Shown piece by piece: positions 11,560 to 48,095 of a stretch of DNA of 64,000 nucleotides; position 1 is the first letter of the stretch; every line of letters begins with the position of its first letter. The stretch is from contig JAOPHQ010006539.1 in NCBI GenBank assembly GCA_030340625.1, positions 311,501 through 375,500 of the forward strand, given 5' to 3'. A model generated the notes under the pieces. It had not been told where the DNA came from and searched no databases. It worked only from the letters and a program-made list of their open reading frames with translations. The DNA is from Merluccius polli (lineage: Eukaryota > Chordata > Actinopteri > Gadiformes > Merlucciidae). Both the position numbers and the translations under genes were made by a program.

Positions 11560-12733
11560 GCAATTAAAAAAAAGTCAAAGTCACTTTATTTCGTCTCCCC
11601 AGGGAGAAATTTGTCATGGGTATAGAGAAGTTACTGCATCAGTAACAACAGTAAAGACATACAAAATACCACATACAACAAACAGCATTATAAGAGAGAT
11701 GGTAAAAGTACAAAAAGTACAAACATACACTAAACATTTGGGCTTCTGTGCAAATTGCCATCCATGTGCTTGTGCAAAAGAGCTATCCAACATTCATTCT
11801 GCACATGCCATCCATGTGCTTGTGCAAAAGAGCTATCCAACATTCATTCCGTTCTACCTTACATGCCTTACAAACACTCATTCATGCTTACATAATCATC
11901 CATGCATCCAGTCCATTCTATCCTAAAAAAATAAAAATAAAAATTAAATAAAATTTCCATTTCTATACCCACATACATTCAACCTTAAAATGTACATTAC
12001 TTCCTAGTCTATATTCAGTCATATGTAAATACTCAATTTCTCCATTCAGCCCTAACCATGCATTTCAATCCTACAAAAATATACATTTGTTGTTCCATTT
12101 ATAGTACCCATACACTCAGCCGTGTGAATACATTACTTCCTATATTCAATCATGATCACCATTTCTCATTGATGAGCTTGATTAAAAGGGGGATGAATGA
12201 ATGTTTATACCTGTTGTGTTTGCACAGAGAAACCCTGTACCTCCTGCCTGAATTCAACAATATATATTCAGGATACAGCAGATGGGAGCTGTCAGATAGG
12301 ATAGTCGGGTTGAGAGGTGCTGGTGTTCCCATAATTTTGCCTGCTGTCTTAACTAGGTTAAAAATCTGGGTTTTAGATTTGACTGTTAGGTTCCCAAACC
12401 AGCTGGTAATACCATACCGAAGAATAGACTCAATTGTTGCCCTATAGAAGATTAGCATGATATTTTTACTGACCCCAAACACTCTAAGACTGCGCAAGAA
12501 GTGGAGGCGCTGATGAGTTCTGGCGCAAACATCTGTCACATGTGTGCGCCAGCTCAGGTCACTGTCTATGTGAACTCCTAGATATTTAAAGGAGGTCACC
12601 TGTTTAATGTCAGCACCGTGGATGGCCACAGTGCTTTGGTCTCCAACTGATCTGGGATCAGCATTTCGAGTCTTTTTTGTATTGATATGAAGTTGATGTA
12701 GATTGCACCAATTAACAAACTTGTCCACACCAG
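11560..12733 (-). mobile_element. LINE 3' part (Rex1/CR1-like RT C-terminus and tail)
   Basis: On the minus strand 12728 to 12156 encodes the C-terminal part of a non-LTR reverse transcriptase: FVNWCNLHQLHINTKKT, FKYLGVHIDSDLSWRTHV, ILRYGITSWFGNL and SGRRYRVSLCKHNRYKHSF, ending in a stop at 12156. The 3' untranslated tail runs to about 11560, where the plus strand shows AAAGTCAAAGTCACTTTATT, a typical LINE tail. A Harbinger relic separates it from the upstream RT part at 14095-14965. Confidence 0.75.
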
Positions 12734-13069
12734 GGTATCATGTACGAAGGTTGCGTACGCACAAAAACGTGGCGTACGCAAAAAACGTGGTGTTCCACGC
12801 TCACGTTCAGATGTATGAAACATGAAATGACCGTGGAAATGTGCGGTGCCTCACGTCAACTTCATGGCTGGCGTACGCACGTTTCTACAGATATTGTTCC
12901 TTTGGCGACACTTATAGGTGACGCTGGGAAACTGTTAATAATGTCAAAAACAATTAGTCATCAGAGTGATGTGCACGTCAGAGACACACTTATGAACAAT
13001 TAACACACCCACCTTGTTTGCAATTATACGGGTGGATATAAACGCATGCGCAATGTGATGAAGTAGATG

Positions 13070-13227
13070 GTATTACCGATGGCAGCGTTAGCGTTGTTAG
13101 AGGACCTTGCAAATGGTGCAATCCGACTTGAGCGAGTATTTAGGGAACGCGAGGATTTACTTGCAAACGATGACAATTGGCTCATCAGCCGATTTCGAAT
13201 GTGTGACAAAGTATGCGGGAGTTATTA
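13070..13227 (+). pseudogene. Harbinger transposase N-terminus, truncated
   Basis: The plus strand from the ATG at 13070 encodes MVLPMAALALLEDLANG, then ERVFREREDLL and DDNWLISRFRM, the conserved start of the PIF/Harbinger nuclease. The match ends there and a stop follows within about ten codons. The catalytic DDE region is absent, so this copy cannot transpose itself. Confidence 0.75.
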
Positions 13228-13269
13228 GCGTTACGGAATTTACTCAAAAACAGCGCCACCTAGTGGTCT

Positions 13270-13551
13270 TCCAAGTGTGCGGCATGAAAGTGACGCATAG
13301 TAATCGGTGGGCAGAAACCCTCCGCTTCACCTCCACCTTCAGATCCGACCACTTCTTTTTCACCTGTGTGTGTGTGCGCTGCTCGGACCCCACGGCATGT
13401 ACCGCCTCACACACACGCTCCCACTCATTTCCTTCCTCTTCATATTGATCCCTGCTGACGGGACCAGAGAGAATCTCCCTCCGCGTCTCCAGGTCATTCA
13501 CCACAATCTCTAACTCGGACTCTGTGAAATGTCTTTTCTTTCCTTTGTTCA
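13270..13551 (-). pseudogene. Harbinger Myb/SANT-like accessory protein, partial
   Basis: The minus strand from about 13551 encodes MNKGKKRHFTESELEIVV, then EWERVCEAVHAVGSEQRT and KKKWSDLKVEVKRRVSAHR. This is the Myb-like DNA-binding domain of the second Harbinger protein (related to host NAIF1). In intact elements this protein helps bring the transposase to DNA and into the nucleus. The C-terminal part is missing. Confidence 0.75.
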
Positions 13552-13756
13552 TGCTTGTGTTACACCCATAGAGTGCAAGCTGACTCAAGGGTTGGCATAT
13601 TTTAGAAAAGATGTTATTTTGAAAGAATAAATTAAACAAAAAGACAAGTGAGTCGGCTGGTGGCTTTACTGGTCCCGGTTAACTGCCAACTGAAGAACGC
13701 AGCGCAGCCCACAGTTTATATAGCCGCGGGTGGTCTTGTGCCTTTAATACTTAATA

Positions 13757-13779
13757 ATAATAATAATAATAATAATAAT
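13757..13779. repeat. (TAA)n microsatellite
   Basis: About eight TAA units inside the Harbinger relic. Confidence 0.9.
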
Positions 13780-14218
13780 GCTTAAAATTGAATGGGGTGT
13801 GTCTGTAAAAATGCCAAATAAAGTGCATAATATAAAATAACACATTTAAGTAAGTGGCAATCATATATAAATATCCTCTGTGCCACACTTGCTTGTTTTA
13901 TCTGATCGGATAAAGAGGTGAATCTCAATCTATTTACATAGATTTGCATATTTAAATAGGGGCGTGGACAGGGAGGAGTTTGCCACCTCTGCATTTGCGC
14001 TCAGTTCCACGTTGGTCGGGATGTACAAAAGAAACGTGCTCGGATCCATGCGTACACACACTTTGATACATCTGAATTTATTTGTGCGTATTTTCTGGGT
14101 TTTGGCGATTAAGAAAGGGTTGACTTTTAACTCCACTAGTTTCCTGAGGATGTCTGGCTGAATCAGATTAAATGCTGAACTAAAATCAACAAAAAGCAGT
14201 CTGGCATATGCATTAGGA

Positions 14219-14535
14219 CAGGGGTCATCAACTAAATTTGTCCAAGGGCCAGAATTTTTCTCTGCAGACACTGTAAGGGCCAGATGCTCGTGAAAAAACA
14301 AAACAAGCGCGCGATCGTAACACACCCCGGATCTACGACCGACAGGGGGGGGGGGGGGGGATGCGCGCGATCGTAACCCACCCCGGATCTCACATACCCC
14401 CTGGAGTGCCTTCAAGTACCCCCATTTGAGAACCACTGCACTAGGCTATTCCTAAATTCAGTATTATTCTGGGGGCTGGATGGAAATCTCTGGCGGGCCG
14501 CATTTGGCCCGCGGGCCGCCAGTTGACGTTGACTG
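14219..14535. mobile_element. hAT MITE, 317 bp
   Basis: The ends CAGGGGTCATCAACT and AGTTGACGTTGACTG are inverted. The 8-bp duplication CATTAGGA is perfect (14211-14218 and 14536-14543). The insertion splits the LINE reverse transcriptase. The interior has a G run at 14345-14360 and the GCGCGATCGTAAC motif seen in other repeats here. Confidence 0.9.
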
Positions 14536-14841
14536 CATTAGGACTTTCTAAGTGCTTAAGTGTGAGGTGCATTATTGTTGCTATGGCGTCACTTGTGCTC
14601 CGGTTTTTGGTGTAGGCAAATTGGTGTTTGTCGAGCATAGGTTCCACTTCTGTATGGAGTACCTCAATCATAAGCCTCTCTAATGACTTGAAAACATTTG
14701 AAGTAATGGTCACCGGCCGATAGTCATTGTCCTCCTGGGGACATGCCTTTTTGGGTACTGGAATTATGATTGATTTTTTCCAAAGATTTGAGATTACCGT
14801 CTTCAGAATCGCGGGCGACAACCAGTAGAGCTGAAACAGTG

Positions 14842-14874
14842 AAGCCAAAGGGACAGACATCGCCTGTCCCTTTG
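14842..14874. repeat. Perfect 13-bp hairpin
   Basis: GCCAAAGGGACAG and its exact inverse CTGTCCCTTTGGC are separated by seven bases. It lies at the edge of the LINE fragment and is not explained by the LINE coding sequence. Confidence 0.7.
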
Positions 14875-15044
14875 GCCCATTTGCTCGCGCAACTTCATAT
14901 GACAAAAAAAGCAAGCAGTGGAGCAAACCCAATAACAATCCACCTTTGCAAGGACATGGTCCCACTGATGACAGTCGAGAACACGGGTTTAGATCAATGT
15001 TTTAAACACTGGATTCAAGATATGTCTTACTGGGGCGAACTTAC

Positions 15045-42436
<27,392 letters not shown>

Positions 42437-42850
42437 GACAGATATACGGTTAGCTAGCAAACAGAGTCGCTAGCTGAAATACTTAAAAATATGCGAATAG
42501 CAATCACATAAAATATCCGTAAAGTGTTGACTTGTCTTGTTGGTTTGTTGCTCCCGGATGTAGCCAGTTCTCAATATCACTATCTTTCGCCTGTCATTTT
42601 CAGATGATCCCAAAAACACACGGACATAATACCGTGTTTAATATAACATTAAAAGTGCGTATTTTATGTTCTTGCTATCTAAAAAAATAATTACGCATTA
42701 ATTGGTTCAGGATGAAGATGGATTTTGATGGTGTAGGACTCCGTTAGTACTGCATCCTGGATCCCGGTAGCTCCTGTGTTCACTGTGGGATATGCGCTCT
42801 GTTTATGTTGCTGACGTCACTTCCCACCGAGGGTCAACGAGCGAGGGCAG
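42437..42850 (-). promoter_or_regulatory. csnk1d: Probable csnk1d 5' UTR and promoter
   Basis: This lies just upstream of the csnk1d start codon. It contains a full CRE palindrome TGACGTCA at 42812-42819 and an Ets-like CCGGATGT at 42555. No TATA box is evident, as is usual for housekeeping kinases. The transcription start was not determined. Confidence 0.5.
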
Positions 42851-44040
42851 GGGAGGGTGAGGAGATGGAGGCAAACCAAACCATAATAGTATTAACATAT
42901 CCACTGAGACACGCCTATGGCAAGCCTTTTTAACATTTAATAGCTAGACTAGATATGTATTGCAGATATCTGTAATTCAATTCTTCCAAGTCAAAAACTA
43001 GTAAAACTAGTAAGACTAGTAAAATGTCATTAGGGATATCCACAATTGGCTTTATGACTATGGTTGCTCTTGTTTTAGATAGCCTATCGTTTTCAGTTTA
43101 GATGTAAGTCTTGCTATACGTTTTTCGTGGATTGACCGACATTCATTCAGCAGGGTATTCCTTGAGTCAGCAATTATTAATTGTTTTATTATTTTATTAT
43201 TTCAATAGGGAGAATTGAGTTGGTAAGCGGTCTGACTTGCCATTTCCTCCCTCAGCATGAATTATGTAACATGTTTCGTGGTTATCAGCAGGGGATGATT
43301 TGTGTAGGGAAATGTGCGCTAAACAGCATTAGGTGTCATTTTAATTGGTTTTTGAGTAATCGAATCACCTTACGTAAGTGATGTAGATGTCTATCTGGTA
43401 TGAATTCTATCAAACAAACACATAATGTATATGAGGGAAGTGGAGCCGATGAAAGTAATACGAGTAAACTATTATATATTAAGAATGGTCAATTGCATAT
43501 TGTTGGTAGATACTAGTAGGTCTGTCCATCCCAATTTGGAGTGGACGTCAGCAGTAGCCTAGTGGCTGCAAGCCATGTATGACTAGAAACAAGTGTAACT
43601 CTGTATCCTGTGCCAACAAACCTTGAAAATAATATGAGTTATGTGAAAGAACCACAGTTTAATGCTAAAAGTTTGCTAGCTAAATAATAACTACTTTACT
43701 TCCAGTCTGCTGCGCACACGTTATTATTGTTATTATTGTTGACTAAGTTAACTTCAAGTGGCTGGGAGTCATCAGTCCCAGATACTAACATCTATGGACA
43801 CAGACACCGGTGATTGGCGTGGGCGGGAGGATGTAGTTGTCCAATAAGATCCATTAGTATCTGTCTCAATAGATTGACAAGTGGCCGAGTAGTAAATATA
43901 GGCCGTTCATTTGTTTTGATTTGTTCCCACATTGACAGTCACGATTTCGATTTTCACGATGCATTTTCGAGCGGTTGTATTGATGGTATTGATATGTAAC
44001 TCAATTTAGCGTCAAGACGGTAAGCGGTAGAAGGAGAAGG
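42851..44040. other. Intergenic, nothing recognised
   Basis: Between the two divergent genes. No coding sequence, repeat family or regulatory structure was recognised. Confidence 0.5.
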
Positions 44041-44050
44041 TAACGGCTGC

Positions 44051-44516
44051 CATAGACATATATACATAGACGCCTCATGACGTGATGGAACGTAACCCAG
44101 CGTCGCCGCCATATTGGTTGGGACTCCTCACTCTAGTCTAGCATAGGAGTTAACGGGAGAGCAAGCTATGCCAGTATGTTGTGCAGCTTACGGCGCAGTA
44201 TTGACACCAGATGGGATTACCTTTAACAAGTAAGATTGAACAATAATTCTTATTATTTAAAAAATAATAGTAATAATAATTAATTCGTCCTGTATCATAA
44301 ATAAATCTCTGCCATTTGTAACAAACCAAACCGTGTGAAAATCCGGTAAAAATTCGGGGAGTTATGCTTATTATTGTAGTTGGGGATACGCCTTCCTCCA
44401 TAGAAATGAATGCACTGGGGGCGCACTGGGGACCCATACAAGATGGCGGCCGCGCTGCTACGTCAGCTCTAACGGGCAGCGTCAGTCTATGAGGCGTCTA
44501 TGTATATATGTCTATG
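44051..44516 (+). mobile_element. P-element-like (THAP) MITE, copy 1, 466 bp
   Basis: The ends CATAGACATATATACATAGA and its inverse form a terminal repeat continuing to CGCCTCAT, 28 bp in all. The 8-bp duplication ACGGCTGC is perfect (44043-44050 and 44517-44524). Near the left end the plus strand encodes MPVCCAAYGAVLTPDGITF followed by a splice donor GTAAGA, the start of a THAP (C2CH) domain as in P-element-type transposases. It also carries YY1-like sites (CCGCCATATTGG and AAGATGGCGGC). Confidence 0.8.
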
Positions 44517-44524
44517 ACGGCTGC

Positions 44525-44590
44525 GGCCTGCGGGAAGGCGGAGCATGACGTCAAGCCCCGCCTAGAAAGGTCCAGCCACGCCCACAATCA
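44525..44590. repeat. Left arm of a 2.8-kb-spaced inverted repeat
   Basis: About 70 bp beginning AACGGCTGCGGCCTGCGGG (partly inside the MITE duplication) and running through a CRE palindrome TGACGTCA (44546-44553) and GCCCCGCC. It matches the inverse of 47360-47437 with about one mismatch. Confidence 0.85.
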
Positions 44591-44652
44591 TACTGCGCAT
44601 ACCTTTTCCGGTTGCGGTTGAGAAGAAGGAAGACTGAAAGTCCATCATGCCG
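44591..44652 (+). promoter_or_regulatory. Housekeeping-type promoter with possible first exon
   Basis: Sequence ACTGCGCAT (NRF1-like half), then CCTTTTCCGG (TOP-like pyrimidine start), then 40 bases to ATGCCG at 44647-44652, followed by the donor GTCAGTAAG. A first exon coding only Met-Pro is typical of some ribosomal-protein genes, but no matching second exon was recognised downstream. The gene may be non-coding or unknown. Confidence 0.4.
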
Positions 44653-44931
44653 GTCAGTAAGCCTCATTCACATGTAATGAAGAGTTAAACACGTGTTATT
44701 ACAGAGAATTGTTGTTATGAAGTTAAACTGTCGTTAGCGTTAGTGGTTAAAACATTTAACGTGCGTGTCTGTTAAATGCAATTTAATTTAACAATTTATC
44801 TGCCTATTTCCCTTTTGTTGTTAATGTTAATGTTACTCAACAGGTGCTTCTAGATAACTATGTTACACCTCAAGAAACGTTGGGTTATCGTTAATTAACG
44901 TTACTGTTAACCGAGCTGTAACGTCAAAGCT

Positions 44932-45919
44932 GGGTTCACACCAAACGCAAATTAAAATGTCTGTTACTTACAAATCCGTGTATCATTCGTTCTTTTTATA
45001 TTCAATTGAGAATCCAAAATCGGAAAATGAAAAAACGATTTGTTATTGCCTTATTCGTTTAAGAATCTGATACCAAAAAACAAATAACGGTTTGTTTTTT
45101 GTACTTTCGATGTTATGGTCAGATCAAAAATAGGAAATGAAAAAACTGGGCCACGGGCCGAACTTGATTTTGATATTTAATTTCTCCGATTTGTGTGACC
45201 AGGAAGTCTTATATTTATATTGACTTATATTGATCCAATCACAGCCCTCTCCATCTCTTTGTCCGATACATGTCTTTTTCACTTTGGTCGTGTTGAACAC
45301 AGAATCTTCCAACACTCATTTCAGAGCATCGCTGGATGCCCATCTGCTGCAGTATGGTGGAAATCTCTGCATGCGTCTTGCCAGTTTCAAATAAGTCTTT
45401 AATTAACGTATGGTTCCAGTGCGGCCATGGTGTCGACACCAAATTACTCCAAATAATACTGATTCATTGACTTACAATCACTGCGTGATTCTGTTTTTTC
45501 AGGCTTTCTTTCACACTTAACTGTTGACGAATTTGCTGCAAGCTTATCAAGTGCAACACACAAAGAAGTCAATAACTTCCTGGTCACACAAATCGGAGAA
45601 ATTAAATATCAAAATCAAGTTCGGCCCGTGGCCCCGTTTTTTAATTTCCTATTTTTGATCAGAGCATAAAATCGAAAGTACGAAAAACAAACCGTCATTT
45701 GTGTTTTGGTATCAGATTCATAAACGAATAAGGAAATAACAAATTGCTTTTTCATTTTCCGATTTTGGATTCTCAATTGAATATGTAAAGAACGAATGAT
45801 ACACGGATTCTTACAGCTATCTGTTGTGCTTGACTATGAACCAAGGGAGCACAGTCTCAGCTGACTTGCCCCGCATACTGGCTTGTTGTGTTTACTTGCT
45901 TCGCGTTTGGTGTGAACAC
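44932..45919. mobile_element. Foldback element with long inverted arms
   Basis: The outer termini GTTCACACCAAACGC and GCGTTTGGTGTGAAC are perfect inverses. Inside, arms of about 250 bp (44970-45218 and 45566-45815) pair with scattered differences. The central loop encodes, on the minus strand 45442-45239, LIKDLFETGKTHAEIST and CSEMSVGRFC, which looks like a helix-turn-helix of a DNA transposon protein (IS3EU/ISL2EU-like, not confirmed). Confidence 0.7.
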
Positions 45920-46169
45920 ACAGTAACGGTAACAAAGCAAACTGTTAAGAAGGATTAACGCTAATTGTGTTGATTTTATAAGCTGAATCGGCTGCCGTGG
46001 ATTCCTATCCTTTCCATATGATCGTTTTTTTTTAAAGCTTAACTAGCACAATTGCTACATAAGCGTGGTACATTATGCTAGCCATTTACTTTATTGCTAA
46101 CAAAAATGTCGATATAATTAACTTATTTTGTGCATGAATTAGCATCTAATGATCTTTGTCTTTTGATAT

Positions 46170-46500
46170 AATTGTCTCAGCAGCACGCCACCCATTTCAT
46201 AACAGAGGAGAGAGGACCCAGATATCCTTTTGGCGGACACCTATTGCTGTCCATGTTGTAATTTCACAACGACTCAAAGACATGGAATTCTGTATCGTCA
46301 GAAAATGAATGGGCCATGGGGTCACATGCACACCAACGGTTTATTCAATGAATGACTTTTCTTAAACCGTTCATGGTGTGTCTCCCACATTTGTCATTGC
46401 TGAAGAGAGAGGTTATGACGGCAGCTGAAGACTTTTATTCTTACCCTATGTTAGTAAAAAAATGTATCTTGTAGTCCCTGTTGTACTACAATAAAATATA
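46170..46500 (+). other. Possible terminal exon with polyadenylation signal
   Basis: A strong pyrimidine tract and acceptor (TTGTCTCAGCAG) precede about 46182. AATAAA occurs at about 46491. If joined to ATGCCG at 44647 it would give only about 27 codons before TAA at about 46258. No protein family is recognised. It may be a long non-coding transcript or coincidence. Confidence 0.25.
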
Positions 46501-47359
46501 TTTTAATGGATAAGATGCATTTTAGTATCTTAAATCAACTAAACTACCCACTAAATAGGTATTCCTCATGGTTTGCCCTCTCAAAGGCTGAGTGGAAGTT
46601 CTCTCCCCAGGATGTCGACTTGAAGATGAAAAGGGGTCATTATAGGAATAGTGATAGTATTCACATGAACACAGGGGAGACAGTGAGTGTTATAATTATT
46701 CATGTGTCCTTCATTTCCATAACTACCTCATACAGATTGTGGTAACATATTGCATATGTTAATATAGCCTACATTGGCTTTAGGTTATGAACAACATTTG
46801 TTAACCATATATTCACAGTATAAACTACAACTTCTTGATGGAGATTCACCTGAAAGATATTATTTTGTTGAAGTGCACCATTGGGATATTTCTGAATAGC
46901 AAAAATCATATTATACACCAAATAGGCCACTGCTATAAAGTCCTATAGGGCCTACTGCTATAAAGGCCTAGTGTTTATTGATTTGCCTTATTGACTACAA
47001 TTGCCTAATACAAACAGATACTGTATTAAAATGATAGATAATGCAGTAGGCCTTAAAATGCTGTGGGAGATATGTTTCAAAAAGTTAAATTCAACTCGCC
47101 CAATGTTGCCAATTCATACCACGAAGATGCAAAATCATCCAAGTGGAGGCAAATAATGATGTATGCCTATGTATATTACAAAATATAAACGCATTTGTAT
47201 TTTTTTGGCTGATCTAATTATAGATTTTTAATTTCGTTTTATAGATGACATTTATGTACGTTAAAAAGAAACAGTTCGCAGGTCTCTTAAATGCAGCAAG
47301 TTTCGTCCTAAATGAAGCACGATAAAAAAAAGGTACTGTGGGCGGGGCTGGACCTTCCA
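46501..47359. other. Intergenic, nothing recognised
   Basis: AT-rich DNA with only short open frames. The last 25 bases (47338-47360) carry GC boxes GGGCGGGGC and GGGCGTGGC next to the inverted-repeat arm. Confidence 0.5.
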
Positions 47360-47437
47360 ATCCGGATGTGGGCGTGGCTTGACCTTTCTAGGCGGGGCTT
47401 GACGTCATGCTCCGCCTTCCCGCAGGCCGCAGCCGTT
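47360..47437. repeat. Right arm of the inverted repeat
   Basis: Inverse of the arm at 44525-44590, including the CRE palindrome TGACGTCA at 47400-47407 and GGCGGGGC. It ends directly at the second THAP MITE and lies about 560 bp upstream of the engase start codon. Confidence 0.85.
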
Positions 47438-47442
47438 AGTAC

Positions 47443-47893
47443 CATAGATACGTAGACGCCTCATGACATGCTGGAACGTAACCCAGCGTCGCCGCCATAT
47501 TGGTTGGGTCTCCTCACTCTAGCATAGGAGTCAACGGGAGAGCAAGCTATGCCCGTATTTTGTGCAGCTTACGGCGCAGTATTGACACCAGATCGCGTGG
47601 GATTACCTTTCACAAGTAAGATTGAACAATAATTCTTCTTCTTTAAAAAAAAAAATTAATTCGTCCTGTATCATAACTAAATCTCTGCCGTTTGTAACAA
47701 ACCAAACCGTGTGAAAATCCGGTAAAAATTCGGGGAGTTATGCTTATTATTGTAGTTGGGGATACACCTTCCTCAGTAGAAATAAATGCACTGGGGGCGC
47801 ACTGGGGACCCATCCAAGATGGCGGCCGCGCTGATACGTCAGCTCCAATAGGCAGCGTCAGTCTATGAGGCGTCTACGTATATTATGTCTATG
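47443..47893 (+). mobile_element. P-element-like (THAP) MITE, copy 2, 451 bp
   Basis: Same family and orientation as copy 1, with the same THAP-start coding piece and YY1-like AAGATGGCGGC at 47816-47826. The flanks are GTTAGTAC (47435-47442) and GTTTAGTAC (47894-47902), a duplication with one extra T. It ends 104 bases upstream of the engase ATG. Confidence 0.8.
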
Positions 47894-47997
47894 GTTTAGT
47901 ACTTGGGAGAGAAGGGCAAGATACAGGAAGTGACACGTACATCAGGAAGTAACTACAATATTTTTTTCTTCATCCTGTAATTTCTGATACATGTAAA

Positions 47998-48095
47998 ATG
48001 GCTTTGAGGACAGACCAACACCAGGGCAACCTACGAAGGGTCGGGGAATTGGAAGAAGACGAATCTGCAAAATTGCATAAAGCGGAGACAAGCGG
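47998..48095 (+). CDS. engase: engase exon 1
   Basis: Codes residues 1-32 plus two bases: MALRTDQHQGNLRRVGELEE and a charged stretch. The start is supported by phase agreement with exon 2. The N-terminus of ENGASE is poorly conserved, so this is the least certain exon. Confidence 0.75.

Larger units (their letters stand above)
12734..14094. mobile_element. Internally deleted PIF/Harbinger element
   Basis: The left end carries ATCATGTACGAAGG and TACGCACAAAAACGTGG, and the right end carries the inverse motif TTTGTGCGTA. Between them lie remnants of both Harbinger genes: the transposase N-terminus (plus strand) and the Myb-like accessory protein (minus strand). The exact ends and the 3-bp target duplication are uncertain. 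The element interrupts a LINE, and about 100 residues of LINE coding sequence are missing at the junction. Confidence 0.75.
14095..14965 (-). mobile_element. LINE RT domain (upstream part of the LINE at 11560)
   Basis: The minus strand encodes the palm and finger region of a non-LTR reverse transcriptase: IIPVPKKACPQEDNDYRPVT, FKSLERLMIEVL, HQFAYTKNRSTSDA, then after a MITE LLFVDFSSAFN (catalytic Asp context) and LRKLVELKVNPFLI. The YXDD-equivalent segment is missing at the Harbinger junction. A hAT MITE (14219-14535) splits it again. It is Rex1/CR1-like by motif order; the exact clade was not determined. Confidence 0.75.

Noticed and set aside
44660..46500. RPS27 or RPL38 as the gene behind ATGCCG
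   Set aside because: The first-exon style fits, but no exon coding the conserved ribosomal protein residues was found downstream.
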